64,000 nucleotides of DNA from Lewinellaceae bacterium (GCA_020636045.1 JACJYP010000004.1:421924-485923); one strand, 5' to 3'. Positions 9,232 to 20,300 are shown, counted from the first letter of the stretch. Made by a program: numbers and translations. The notes: generated by a model not told the origin, from the letters alone.

Positions 9232-9561
9232 ATGTGGTCAATCATTTTTCCTCATCGGGTACCGATCCGGAATTTAGGAAATAATTCGGCACAAAAATTC
9301 GATGACAGCATGAAATTCCGGCTTTTGTCAAAAAAATAGGCAAAAAAGCACCTCACCACTACTACGCCATGTACAAAACGGGCGAAAAAGTGCAGTTAAT
9401 GCCGTCCAAAAGGCCTTCAACGGAAGGCGCTGGCCGGTCTACACAGTGAAGCGTAGCGTTCACATTGGGAAAGTTTGCATTCACATGGTCTTCGAAAATT
9501 GTGAAAAATAATTTGTGCATTCCCTGGTCCGGCCTTCATCCTACCCCAAAATCTTCCGAAT
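9232..9561. promoter_or_regulatory. Divergent promoter region with periodic TTCAC/GTGAA half-sites
   Basis: This gene-free stretch separates the GH144 locus from the alpha-2-macroglobulin gene. GTGAA or TTCAC half-sites occur at 9446-9450, 9459-9463, 9480-9484 and 9501-9505; the last three are exactly 21 bp apart. A short hairpin, GCCTTC/GAAGGC, lies at 9413-9428. A TAATTTG sequence at 9509-9515 is a loose match to the Bacteroidota -7 box. No open frame here looks like a gene. Confidence 0.4.
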
Positions 9562-12500
9562 ATGTTATACCCAATCACACTTTGGCTGTGGACATTTTTG
9601 TTTGCCAGCCCCGACGCCGCGCCACTGAGCGCCCAACTCCAAAACCCCTTCGTTTCACCGATCGTCCTTGGCGACAGTACCATTTACCAGGAACTGAAAG
9701 AAAAACTTGCCAACCGTCAGAAAGCGATCGCTCCTGAAAAACTGTACCTGCAGCTCGACCGTACCCTGTACGTCCCCGGAGACGATGTCTGGTTCAACGC
9801 CTATGTACGCAACGCAGGCGACCTGCAAGCTTCCCTGCAAAGCCAGATCCTGTACGTGGAATTGCTGGATCCGCGTGGTTCGATGCTGGAGCAAAAAACT
9901 TTTCTCGCCCTCGATGGTACCACGGCCGGCGACTTTCAGATCAAGGCTGAATGGCCCGGAGGGCTTTACAAGATCAAGGCCTATACCCGCTGGATGGAAA
10001 ATACCGGTGATGTGTTCGAACGCACATTGACCGTTCAGAAAGTGGTGCTGCCAAACCTGAATATGAAACTGGAATTCGAGCGCAAGGCGCTGGGTCCCGG
10101 CGATATGGCCATTGCCCGCCTCGATGTATCGGGACTCGACAATAAAGCGCTGGCCAAAAGCGACATCCGGTTTACCGCCACTGCCGACGGACGCGAATGC
10201 GCCGTCGGAACAGCCAAAACCGACGGTAACGGCCGTGCCTATCTCAAATTCCGGCTTCCGGAAGACCTCAAAAGCGCAGACGGCCTGCTCAACGTGCTGA
10301 TCGCGCACAAAGGCTCTACCGAATCCATTTCGCGCGCCATTCCGATCGTGCTCAACAAGATCGATCTTCAGTTTTTCCCAGAAGGCGGCGACGCGGTAGC
10401 AGGCCTGCCCTGCCAGATGGCCTTCAAAGCGCTGAATGAATTTGGGAAACCCGCCGACGTGTCCGGCATCATTGTAGATGAAAAAGGCGCGCAGGTGGCC
10501 GAATTCAGCAGTTACCACGATGGCATGGGCGCATTCGGGTTCGTACCGCAAGCAGGTCGGCGCTACGAAGCGCGCCTGACCAGGCCCCTTGCTTCCGACA
10601 CCCCTTATCCGCTGCCCGACATTGCTGTCTCAGGCTATTCGCTGCGATTGCAGAACCGGAATGAAAAATCCCTTCAGTTTGCTGTATCTGCTACCGGCAA
10701 CGGGAAAGCATATCTGCTGGGCACCAGCCAGGACAAGCCTTTCTTTTTCAGGGAAATTGAATTCGGTGGCCAATCGTCGGATCAGCAGGTGACCGTTCCG
10801 GTGCAGGACCTGCCGATGGGGATCGCGCGTTTTACTTTGTTTGATAGCGAAAAAAGCGAACAGGCGGAGCGGCTCGTGTTCGTCAATCGCGATAAAGGCC
10901 TCGATATTGAGATCACAACTGACAAAGAGCGATACCTGCCCCGTGAGAAAGTGCAGATGGATATCAAGGTACGCGACCACATGGGCCGGCCGGTGCAGGG
11001 GCGTTTCTCCCTGGCGGTTGCCGATGAAAAACTGCTCAGTTTCGCCGACGACAAGCAGGGACATATTTTGGCTTCCCTGCTGCTTGAGCAGGATGTGAAA
11101 GGAAAGATCGAAGAACCCAACTTTTACTTCGACCCTGCCGAGCCGAAATCCGCCCAGGCGCTCGATTACCTGCTGATGACGCAAGGCTGGCGCAGGTTTG
11201 AGTGGGAAGAAGTATTGGAGGACCAGCCGGTAGCGTATGATCAACCGGCCGAAAGAGCCAGCATTGCAGGTGTTCTGGTCAAGCGCAACGGCAAACCGCT
11301 GCCCTGGGCGACAGTTTCACTTTATCCAAACGGCCCCAAAACCGAAACCGATAACGAAGGCAGGTTCACCTTTACAAATGTGGATATCGAGCAATACACA
11401 CACGTACAATACTGGCGCGACCAGTATAGCCGGATATACTGGTACGATGAAAATATGAAGTTGGCACCCAGTGGAGCGGTGACACAGGCGACTGTCCGCT
11501 ACCAGAACGGAAAAAACGGCAGCACCTTTCTTCAAGGTAAAGTCACAGACGATCAGGGTGAAACGATGATCGGGGCAACTGTCAAGATCATGAAAGGGTC
11601 CGATTTTGTACGTGGCACGATCACCGACTTCGACGGAAACTACCGGGTAGCCCCCCTTGAGCCGGGCACTTACGACGTGGTGTTCTCTTACACTGGGTAC
11701 GCCGAACAACGGGTTAAAGGCGTGAAAACCCTTATGAACCAGATCGCTTTCCTCGACGCTACAATGTGCAGCACTACTGTCATCTCAGACGTAGAAGTCA
11801 CAGCGTTTAAAACGCCGGCGATTGAGAAAGATAAAACTGCCGGTGGCCAGACCCTCACGTCGCAACAGATCAAAAACCTGCCGACGCGCAGTGTAAACGC
11901 CACAGTAACTGCAAGCGAGGAAGACGCCGGTATTACGATCAGAGGCTCGCGTGCCGACGCCACGACCCTTTACATCGACGGTATCCGCGCGCAGGCAAAA
12001 AAAGACATGGAAGCGGACGAGATGCTCGACCTCGCCGGCGGCGTGCCAGCCGACCTGCCGAATGCCATGGAGATCAACGAAGTTCAGGTTGTTGCATTCA
12101 AAGTGCCGCTAATCGAACAGGATAAAACTTCTACCGGTCAGATACTGGACGCCGGCCAACTAAGACCGAGGTCGAGCGCATCGTTCAGTAAAAAAAGGCT
12201 CGCTGCAGCCGAGCGGAACGCGAGGATGCAGGCCCGGCCATTGAAGGTATTCGCCCGCGCACGCACTTTTTATACGCCTGCATACGAATCTTCAACCCCT
12301 GCAACCGCGACACGCACGGATTTTCGCTCCACCATCTTTTGGAAGCCGGACATCACGACTGACCGGAAAGGCCGCGCCAGCGTTGAATTCTACACATCCG
12401 ACGCCATCACGAACTTCCGAGCCACACTGGAAGGTATCGGTACAAAAGGGCAGGCCGGACGTGCAGAAAAGAAGTTTTTTGTACAAAAACCGCTCAGCAT

Positions 12501-14370
12501 GGCGGTGAAAATGCCGGCCTCTGTTATTTCAGGCGACCTCCTGAGATTACAGGTTATGCTCACGAACCACACCAGCCATATTGCAGGCGGGCATCTCGAT
12601 CTCGTTGTGCCGGAGCATTTTACGCTGAAAAACGAACCGGAACTTCAGATACAGATCGCTCCGGGGGCGACCAAAACAATCAATATTGAATATCAGATCG
12701 GATCGACCGATGATAGCGCCGAAAAAGCAGTCAGCATTCGCTTTTCTGCCGATGAAAACGTGCTGGATGCATCCGAAACCGGAATACGCACACTCGACCG
12801 CGGCTTCCCCGCACGACAGATCGCAAGCGGCAGTGCAGCGCAAAACAAGTTCAACTTCCATCTGCAGGATCCCGTGGAAGGCAGCATTTCGGCTATGCTG
12901 ACCGCTTATCCCAACGCCCTTGAAGACGTGCTGAAAGGGATGGAGCGCATGCTCCGCCAGCCCTGCGGGTGTTTCGAGCAGGTGAGCAGTTCCAATTATC
13001 CCAACCTGCTGGTACTCGATCTGCTGCGCCAAACCGGCACGGCAAGACCGGACGTAGAACGCAAGGCTGCGACATTACTCGAAGACGGCTATAAAAGACT
13101 GACGGCTTACGAATGCAAATCGGGCGGTTTCGACTGGTGGGGACGCGACCCTGCGCACGAAGGACTTACCGCATATGGTATCCTGGAATTTACCGATATG
13201 TCGAAAGTATTTGAAGTGGACCAAAAACTGATCGAACGGTCTGTGAACTGGCTGTATGGCCGGCGCGATGGCAAAGGCAGCTGGAAGCGCCGCAACGATC
13301 AGCACGGCTGGCAGAGCGACGGCGTAGTGGACGCCTATATCGCATGGGCCCTGGCAGAAGCCGGTTATGGGAAAAAATTCGCTTCGGAGATAGATTATGC
13401 ATACACACAGGCGATCCAGAGCAAGGACCCGTACCAGGTAGCCCTCATGGCAAATGCCATGCTGGTACTGAAAGACAAACGGAGTACAACATTACTGGAG
13501 ATGCTGAGAGGCGAGCAGTCAGAAGACGGATCATGGACAGGCAGCACACACTCGGTCATGTATGCTCAGGGAAAGTGTTTTCAAATAGAAACCACGGCAT
13601 TGTCCGCACTGGCACTCATGAAGTCGGGGAAGGATAACGTTGCTTTGAACAAAGCGATGGATTTTCTGGTGAAAAGTAAAACCGAATATGGTTACGGAAG
13701 CACGCAAAGCACGGTACTGGCATTGAAGGCGCTTGTGGAATACGCCAGGATCGGCAACAACACCCCCGCCGACGGCACGCTGGTCGTGCAGATCGACGGG
13801 AAAAAGGTAGCGGAACAAAGTTTCTCCAGCAAGGACCCGAAGCGACTCGAGATTGCACACCTGGAACGCTTTTTCGGTTCCGGCGATCCGCAGATAGAGG
13901 TATATTTTGAAAATCCGAAAATGGCCATCCCTTTCGACCTGGAGATCAAATACGCTTCGCGACTACCCCGGAATGTACCGGGATGCCCGCTCGGATTTAC
14001 CACGCAACTGGACAAAAGCAGCGCGTCGGTTGGAGAAACGGTGCGGCTGAGCGCCACCCTGGAAAACCCGACCGGTAACGTACAGTCCTCTCCAATGATC
14101 GTGCTAGGTATCCCCGCCGGACTGACGCTGCAACCCTGGCAACTGAAAAAACTGGTGGAAGAGAAAAAATGCGATTTCTACGAGTTGTGGGACGGTTTTG
14201 CCGTCTTCCACTTCGAACAACTGGCGCCCAACGAACGCAGGGTTTTGAACCTCGACCTGCGCGCCGACATCGCCGGCAACTTCGAAGCACCGGCCAGCCA
14301 GGCATTTCTATACTATTCGAATGATCAGCGCGTGTGGAGCAAGCCCGAACGGCTGAGTATTGTGCCCTGA
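9562..14370 (+). CDS. Alpha-2-macroglobulin family protein with internal SusC-like module
   Basis: 1602 residues. A signal peptide (about 1-25) leads to an MG2 domain (KLYLQLDRTLYVPGDDVWF, about 55-150) and further MG domains. At about 652-735 sits a CarboxypepD_reg domain (LQGKVTDDQGETMIGATV, TDFDGNYR), followed by a TonB-plug-like stretch (VEVTAFKTPAIEKDKTAGG, then ITIRGSRADATTLYIDGIR). Part of this plug motif is repeated near residue 839. Then come the A2M domain (FRSTIFWKPDITTDRKG), the thioester motif CGCFEQ (Cys1137, Gln1140) and an alpha/alpha-toroid thioester domain ending in a C-terminal MG domain. Bacterial alpha-2-macroglobulins trap proteases and are often periplasmic lipoproteins; no lipobox is seen here. 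The plug-like part has no barrel, so it is not a receptor. The gene appears monocistronic. Confidence 0.9.
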   Translation: MLYPITLWLWTFLFASPDAAPLSAQLQNPFVSPIVLGDSTIYQELKEKLANRQKAIAPEKLYLQLDRTLYVPGDDVWFNAYVRNAGDLQASLQSQILYVELLDPRGSMLEQKTFLALDGTTAGDFQIKAEWPGGLYKIKAYTRWMENTGDVFERTLTVQKVVLPNLNMKLEFERKALGPGDMAIARLDVSGLDNKALAKSDIRFTATADGRECAVGTAKTDGNGRAYLKFRLPEDLKSADGLLNVLIAHKGSTESISRAIPIVLNKIDLQFFPEGGDAVAGLPCQMAFKALNEFGKPADVSGIIVDEKGAQVAEFSSYHDGMGAFGFVPQAGRRYEARLTRPLASDTPYPLPDIAVSGYSLRLQNRNEKSLQFAVSATGNGKAYLLGTSQDKPFFFREIEFGGQSSDQQVTVPVQDLPMGIARFTLFDSEKSEQAERLVFVNRDKGLDIEITTDKERYLPREKVQMDIKVRDHMGRPVQGRFSLAVADEKLLSFADDKQGHILASLLLEQDVKGKIEEPNFYFDPAEPKSAQALDYLLMTQGWRRFEWEEVLEDQPVAYDQPAERASIAGVLVKRNGKPLPWATVSLYPNGPKTETDNEGRFTFTNVDIEQYTHVQYWRDQYSRIYWYDENMKLAPSGAVTQATVRYQNGKNGSTFLQGKVTDDQGETMIGATVKIMKGSDFVRGTITDFDGNYRVAPLEPGTYDVVFSYTGYAEQRVKGVKTLMNQIAFLDATMCSTTVISDVEVTAFKTPAIEKDKTAGGQTLTSQQIKNLPTRSVNATVTASEEDAGITIRGSRADATTLYIDGIRAQAKKDMEADEMLDLAGGVPADLPNAMEINEVQVVAFKVPLIEQDKTSTGQILDAGQLRPRSSASFSKKRLAAAERNARMQARPLKVFARARTFYTPAYESSTPATATRTDFRSTIFWKPDITTDRKGRASVEFYTSDAITNFRATLEGIGTKGQAGRAEKKFFVQKPLSMAVKMPASVISGDLLRLQVMLTNHTSHIAGGHLDLVVPEHFTLKNEPELQIQIAPGATKTINIEYQIGSTDDSAEKAVSIRFSADENVLDASETGIRTLDRGFPARQIASGSAAQNKFNFHLQDPVEGSISAMLTAYPNALEDVLKGMERMLRQPCGCFEQVSSSNYPNLLVLDLLRQTGTARPDVERKAATLLEDGYKRLTAYECKSGGFDWWGRDPAHEGLTAYGILEFTDMSKVFEVDQKLIERSVNWLYGRRDGKGSWKRRNDQHGWQSDGVVDAYIAWALAEAGYGKKFASEIDYAYTQAIQSKDPYQVALMANAMLVLKDKRSTTLLEMLRGEQSEDGSWTGSTHSVMYAQGKCFQIETTALSALALMKSGKDNVALNKAMDFLVKSKTEYGYGSTQSTVLALKALVEYARIGNNTPADGTLVVQIDGKKVAEQSFSSKDPKRLEIAHLERFFGSGDPQIEVYFENPKMAIPFDLEIKYASRLPRNVPGCPLGFTTQLDKSSASVGETVRLSATLENPTGNVQSSPMIVLGIPAGLTLQPWQLKKLVEEKKCDFYELWDGFAVFHFEQLAPNERRVLNLDLRADIAGNFEAPASQAFLYYSNDQRVWSKPERLSIVP

Positions 14371-14405
14371 CAGGAGCGGGTCGATGATTTCTGCGGCCCG
14401 GGTTT

Positions 14406-14481
14406 GCAGTGGCAGACGGCAGTAACAGTAGGCGGTAATACTTGCCGTTGACTCAATAAAACAATAACTGCTACTGCCGTC
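14406..14481. repeat. GCAGT-type inverted repeat between convergent genes
   Basis: A GCAGT-rich arm (14406-14440) faces a reverse-complement arm (14465-14481). The core 14415-14429 pairs with 14467-14481 over 15 bp with one mismatch. It lies between the converging alpha-2-macroglobulin and regulator genes and may act as a bidirectional terminator. The same motif recurs at 35881-35930, 51965-52078 and 61178-61345. Confidence 0.6.
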
Positions 14482-14584
14482 CCGGTTTTCAAAATACCAG
14501 TGAAACGAGGTATTCTCCGAATGACCGTACGCATGTTTCCCGCCCTGCAGCGCTTAGCTGTGGGGCGGTTTTATCTGGATATGA

Positions 14585-17338
14585 TCAAAAGTTCATGATA
14601 AACTCGGTCAGGTTGGCTTCTTCCGACAAGCCGAGTTTTTTTCTGAGCCGGTAGCGCTTGTTCTCTACCCCCCTGACGGAAATATTGAGGAGCGGAGCGA
14701 TTTCCTTGGAGGACAGGTTCATTTTCAGATAGGCGGCAAGGCGCATGTCGCCGGGTGTGAGTTCGGGATAATCGTGCATCAGGCGTTTGAAAAAGTCGTC
14801 GTGCACACGATTGAAGGATTCTTCGAATATCTCCCAGTCATGATCGCCTTCGAGGTGCTCGTCTATGAGCCGTACGATCTTCTGCAGGGCAATGGGCTCG
14901 TTCTTTGCGTCGAGCAGGTCGTCTTTCAGGCGCTGCAACACTTCGTTTTTGCGGATCAGGTTGAGCGCTGCATTGGAAAGTTCGCGGTTTTTGTTTTCGA
15001 CTTCCAGCATGAGTTTTTCGCGTTCCGCCTCTGTGCGTTGCCGGGAGAGTTCGTTTTGCTTTTCCGCCTCTAATTTTTGCCGCTGGCTATCCAGTCGACG
15101 GCGGTTTATTTTCTCTATCCCCCAAAAAAGGCCCAGCCCCAGCAGCAGGTAAATGGCGAACGCCCATTCGGACAGATAAAAAGGCGGTTTTATGCGAAAG
15201 GGAAAAACCACTTCTTCATTGCCAAGGTCTGTCCGAAGTCGGAAGGTGTACCGGCCGGGAGGCAAGTTGGTGAATTCCTTTTCAGGGCTGTGCTGCCAGG
15301 GCGACCACCGTTCCGAAAAACCGTCGAGACGCCATGAAAACTTGGGCGCGCGTTCAAAGCAAGCGATCGCGAACCGGAAGCGGAGACTGTTCTGTTGCCA
15401 TGAAAAGATATGCCCCGGTTCCGGTGGCAGGACCTCCCCCCCGCCGGTTTCCACACATCGTATCGCCGGTGCCGGTACAATGTCCGCCGAGCGGTTGTCC
15501 GCCAGCCTCCTGTCCAGAATGGCAAACCCGTTTTCCAGACAAAAGAAATACCGCTCGCCCCCCAGGACCACGATATTTTCAAATGAAGGCACCAGTTTCA
15601 AGGGCAGGAAGCGCACTTCTTTGTCGCGCATCCAGCGGACGCCACTGCTATCGTCAATAAATAGTTCATTCCGAAAACCGGGCAGCACTTTCCCGCGGGC
15701 AAAAATTTCATCCATCGGCACAAAGCGGGGTTTCTCCCTGCTTGCATCGATGATAAGCGGCACAGGAGCGGCGTTGATGACAAGTTTACCGTCGTTTAGA
15801 GTGCTCAGATCGAGCCGAAAATCGGAGGGGATACCATCTTCTCTTGTATAACCTTTATACTCAGTGATCTGCATCATATCACTACTGATCTTCAGGCGAT
15901 GCAACCCTTTATTCGGGTGAGCGCCCCATAATGCGCCACGCATATCGAAGGCGATCTTTTTCAGCGGCTCGTCGAATCCTTCGATCCGGTGGGAAAATTG
16001 CCAGCCGCCCGCTGTTGTTTTACTGAATACGATCAGTCCGGTATAGGTACTCTGAAGCAACTCGTCTTTGCGGCCGGGTATCCTGACGGTGCACCACCCT
16101 CCCGTGATCTCCGATATTTTTCTGGCAACGCCATTTTCAATGACAAAGGTGCCGCCGTTGTGCCCGCAAAGTAACTGTTCGTCAAAAACCTTAAGTTGCC
16201 ATACCTGCCCCTGCGAGCCATCCACCAGCCTGAAAACCGACTCACAGGCTACCCCATTTCTACAATCCTCACGCATAAAAACACCCTGATTTGTGCCGAT
16301 ATAGAGTTTTCCTTTCCATTCGGCAGCGGTGTAAACGGTGCCGATACGCCCCGTCTGGTCTGAAAAAAGGGTGAGGGGCGCATGCAGGGCTACAAAATCG
16401 ATGCCCCGGTCGAGCCCGATCCACAGATCGCCGTTGCGGTCCTGCATCAACGCCAGTACGGTATTGTTCTGCAATCCGTTTTCCCGGTGCAAATGAAAGC
16501 GCTGCAATCCCGCCGGGTCGAGGACGTAGACTCCGTTGAGAATGGTGCCGATCGCCCAGCCGCCGTCCGACAGCGGCACGGCCTTGTTCAACTGGTATTT
16601 CTTAAATTCGGTGTTAAGGCTGTTTTCCCAGGTCTTGCATTGTCCGTTGCGGATCGAAAAAATGCCGTGGTCGGTCGTTCCGGCCCATACGCCACCCTTG
16701 CCGTCGGGCACCAGGAACTGCACGATCTTGTCGCCCAGAATACCGGTATTCTCTACAAAACGGAAGGTATTGTCCGGCAACAGTTCGTACAGGCCGTGGC
16801 CGATCGCAGGAAGCCAGACATTGCCATTCACCGCCTGCAGGAACATAATAGAACTCGGCGGGCGCAGAACAGCGATATTTTTATAGTTGTATTTGTAAAT
16901 GGTGGAAAAAGACTGGAAGAGCACATAGTCATCCAGCACCAGAATATGCCAGATCTCTTCCTTCGCCAGTTGCTCGACCTGCACCTGGTCGCTCAGCGAG
17001 GTATAGGTAAGCCGGCCTGCATCATCGGGTTTCCAGAAACCGAATTCGGCGAAACCGCCGCAAAACACTTCGCCGTTGCGGCCGCTGCCTACCGCGCGAA
17101 CCGTCTGCTTCTCGGGCATGGGATGCTGCCGCCATTGTGCGCCGTCGAATTCAAGCAAACCTCCATTATTACCTGCAAATATCCACCCGGATCGCTCCGT
17201 TTGCAAAAGCGCCCAGTTCTGGTTCTGCCCCGCATAATCCGCCGGTGTAAAGTTGCGGATCGGCGGCACGTCCTGCCCCCGGGCCGCAACAGCCAGTAAA
17301 TAAAGCAAGAGCGCCGGTAATTTGCGAATGATTAGCAC
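14585..17338 (-). CDS. Membrane-bound Y_Y_Y sensor with LuxR-type HTH (one-component regulator)
   Basis: 917 residues. A signal peptide or N-terminal helix (LPALLLYLLAVAARG) is followed by a two-propeller-like sensor (GWIFAGNNGGLLEFDG, GGVWAGTTDHGIF, NGDLWIGLDRGID). A Y_Y_Y domain follows near 640-700 (FSWRLDGFSERWSPW, NLPPGRYTFRLR), then one transmembrane helix (WAFAIYLLLGLGLFWGI), a charged coiled coil, and a C-terminal HTH (LTPGDMRLAAYLKMNLSSK, then ISVRGVENKRYRLRKKLGL). There are no histidine kinase or receiver motifs, so it probably senses a periplasmic ligand and binds DNA directly. The start codon is GTG at 17338, immediately after a strong promoter match. It lies 19 bp after the cohesin-like gene at 17358 on the same strand, and those two surface-protein genes are its most likely targets (inference). 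Confidence 0.87.
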   Translation of the reverse strand: MLIIRKLPALLLYLLAVAARGQDVPPIRNFTPADYAGQNQNWALLQTERSGWIFAGNNGGLLEFDGAQWRQHPMPEKQTVRAVGSGRNGEVFCGGFAEFGFWKPDDAGRLTYTSLSDQVQVEQLAKEEIWHILVLDDYVLFQSFSTIYKYNYKNIAVLRPPSSIMFLQAVNGNVWLPAIGHGLYELLPDNTFRFVENTGILGDKIVQFLVPDGKGGVWAGTTDHGIFSIRNGQCKTWENSLNTEFKKYQLNKAVPLSDGGWAIGTILNGVYVLDPAGLQRFHLHRENGLQNNTVLALMQDRNGDLWIGLDRGIDFVALHAPLTLFSDQTGRIGTVYTAAEWKGKLYIGTNQGVFMREDCRNGVACESVFRLVDGSQGQVWQLKVFDEQLLCGHNGGTFVIENGVARKISEITGGWCTVRIPGRKDELLQSTYTGLIVFSKTTAGGWQFSHRIEGFDEPLKKIAFDMRGALWGAHPNKGLHRLKISSDMMQITEYKGYTREDGIPSDFRLDLSTLNDGKLVINAAPVPLIIDASREKPRFVPMDEIFARGKVLPGFRNELFIDDSSGVRWMRDKEVRFLPLKLVPSFENIVVLGGERYFFCLENGFAILDRRLADNRSADIVPAPAIRCVETGGGEVLPPEPGHIFSWQQNSLRFRFAIACFERAPKFSWRLDGFSERWSPWQHSPEKEFTNLPPGRYTFRLRTDLGNEEVVFPFRIKPPFYLSEWAFAIYLLLGLGLFWGIEKINRRRLDSQRQKLEAEKQNELSRQRTEAEREKLMLEVENKNRELSNAALNLIRKNEVLQRLKDDLLDAKNEPIALQKIVRLIDEHLEGDHDWEIFEESFNRVHDDFFKRLMHDYPELTPGDMRLAAYLKMNLSSKEIAPLLNISVRGVENKRYRLRKKLGLSEEANLTEFIMNF

Positions 17339-17342
17339 CCGG

Positions 17343-17375
17343 CAAATCTATCGCAGACTACCGGGCTATCACAAA
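17343..17375 (-). promoter_or_regulatory. Promoter of Bacteroidota type for the Y_Y_Y/HTH regulator
   Basis: On the minus strand TTTG (17372-17375) is followed after 21 bp by TAGATTTG (17343-17350), an exact TAnnTTTG box. The box ends four bases before the GTG start codon, so transcription would begin almost at the start codon and the mRNA could be leaderless. The promoter overlaps the 3' end of the gene upstream. Confidence 0.5.
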
Positions 17376-20300
17376 TTTTTTTACAACTACGCCCGAGTCG
17401 GTAAAAATCCTGGCAATGCAGGTCGACGCCGGAAGGTCGTCGAGCGGAAGGGCCATTGTCGTGGTTGCTTCCTGCCCGAAGCTGCGCAAAAGCACGCCGC
17501 TCATTGTGCTGATCTCAACTTTATAAATCAGGCTCCGGAGGCTTTCGATGTGTATATACGCTCCTGCCGGGTTGGGAGTCAACTGAATAAACGCTGAAAG
17601 GTCTGCGCCACTCACTCCGCTACTTTGATCATGGGCGACAAGGAAGTCGATCCGCTGTTCCTGCAGGCCGATCAGTCGCTCTTCGGGAGTGACCAACAAT
17701 ACATTCGACGTGAAAAAGGGTGTGCTTATGATTTCACCCGGAAGCGGATTTTCCAGTTGCAAGACCAGATCACCGATCGGGCCCGAACCAGTAACTCCCG
17801 TACCGTCCATGCGAACCAAAGATACATCCAGTCGCCTTTGCCCTTGAAAGTCTTTTTGTATGTCCAGCAGATCGATACCAGGCGCTCCCAGCCAGGAAGG
17901 CTGCGGCTCGAACCGCACTTCAGAAACAACGACCGCGGGGTCATATGAGATACTGAATGCCAGGCCCAGGACGGGTTCGTTCTGCATCCCGGATAAATTG
18001 AGTTTCACAGGGATACTGATCGTTTTTCCGCCCGGCAAAGTATCAGCTGCCAGGGTCAGGATACTTTCGACATCTATGGTGTCGGGTGTGGCCGGCATGG
18101 CGCACGGCTTGCTTTCTGTTACCCTGATCGAACGCCCCCAATGCCGGAAAATGCCCGTGGTATCGAAAGGATCGATCAGCCCGTCGCCGTTCGTATCCAT
18201 ATTTTTGAATCCGATATGCCGCGTAGCAGTATAAAAAGGCCAGTCAGCGCAATCATAACCCAACCACTCCATTGCAGTATCGGAGCGCGCAATTCCCTGC
18301 GATCCCATTCCCAGGCCCAGATACAGTAAGTCGAAATGGTTGACCACCCCGTTGTTGTCGGTATCGCCGGGCCAGACGCATTCTTCTGCGGGCAAATCGT
18401 ATTGAGGGATTTGCACAAAAAAGCGACTCGGAATGCTATAACCCGGGATAGTGGACCTGAAATTAAAAGCACCCGGAGCAGCAAACAGCAAGGTATCGGC
18501 TTTCATAGCGGGATAACTGGAATAAAACTCCTCGAACTGGAGCGATGCGTAGGGGTTGATCTTTACATTGTCATATGTCGTCATTTGCACGCGCGCGAAA
18601 CCGTCAGACGCACAGGAAGGTGGCGCCAGGTTAAAATCGATTACCGGATCGGATAAAAGGCCGTATGCAAAGTATACAACCCCGCATTTTCCGATAAAAC
18701 CGAGATTACCGTCAGTTGCATGCACAACGGACGACTCTTTGTTTCCGTGCCGGGCGAAATCAAGTAAGGGTTTGTTTGTCGTCTGGTCTTGATAACAAAC
18801 CTTGAAAAGCGGAAATTCATACGGATATGAAAAGCCTTCTGGAGATGGGCTCGTCCAGTCAAAATCCACCCACCCCGGAGTTGACGTGAAATTGCTCGCC
18901 CCGATACCCATCAGCGGAAAAAAATCCTTGATCTCTTTCAGTTCCATCCAGTCGGATCGCCAGCGCAGGGAAAAATGAATTTCCCTGACATGATCTATAT
19001 TTTTTGCATAGATCTTCGCACACCCGTTCAGGCCGTTTGAGTAGTTTCCGTCTATTTTGAAAATCGGATTTTGCTGTGCCCCGTTCATGATTAACGGTTC
19101 ACATGTGAGTGCTGCATCTGTTACTGCAGAGCACCCGTCAGCATCTACGAGGGTGACGCTGTATTCTCCGGAAGGAATATTCCTGAGTTCGGAGATCAGC
19201 GGGCTCACCGTATTGTCGTCTACAGAGACCACTTCCTGTATCGTTCCGTTGCTCCAGTGCAACAACAAGGGGAAAGCGGCCCGGTATGCAAAATCATAAC
19301 CGGTTAGCCGCAACTGTCTCGATGAGTCGTCACCGATACAAGTTGCAACCAGGTTGAGCGACCAGTCAAAAGTGCCGTAATCTTTAATTTCAACGGGCAC
19401 AACGGCATCACAGCCATTGGCATCCGAAACAGTAGCGTGGTAGATACCCGGCGCCAACGTTTCGGCAGTTGCTGTTGAAGCGCCGTTTGACCAGTGGTAA
19501 GTATAAGGTTCCTGACCGGAAGCTTGCACGACAGCACTTCCCCATGTATCGAAGCGGCAGTCTGCGTGGGCGACCGTCGTCGTGACGGCCAGCGCCGAAT
19601 CATTCCCCACATGATAATATCCGGAAGCCGCGCAACCGACTGCATCCGTCACCTTGATCGTATAATAACCCGGGGGCAGGTCGCACCGGTCTTCCTCCTG
19701 ATTGCCAGGCAATGACCATTCAAAAGTGTAAGGCTCTACGCCACCACTCACGTTCAGGTCCAGGCAACCGTTGGGTTGACTGCAAACGGCATTTTTGGAA
19801 ACCGCCGTCACATGAACCGAAGAATATACATATGGAATTCCGGCAACAGCATGCAGGATATTTCCCTGCGCATCGCTCGCTGTTAACTGGTATACACCCG
19901 AAACGAGGTTATCTGGTTCTGCAACATCCGAAAAATATCCGTTGGGACCTTCCCAGTTATAGGAATAGGGAGGCACGCCCCCCTCGAGGGTTACTTTGAT
20001 CGCACCCAGCGGAGCATTGCAGGGCGGAGGACTGGCGCATATTGATGTTACCCCAAAATCGGTTGAAGCCCCGATCCGCACCCCGCCTGCAGCATGGGCC
20101 AGGGGAAGTCCTTTGGAATTAACCGTCATCTCGAATACCGGCGATACCTCGGGATCGATTGCGACCGGATAATACCCGGAGGTTTGCGCAAGGACCCTGA
20201 ATTTCATTTCGAACAGCAATGCATCATCCGGGAGGGTTACTCCCACCGCATTGACATCGCTCCAGATCGATATGAATTTGCCCTGTGTTGCCTGACCGGC

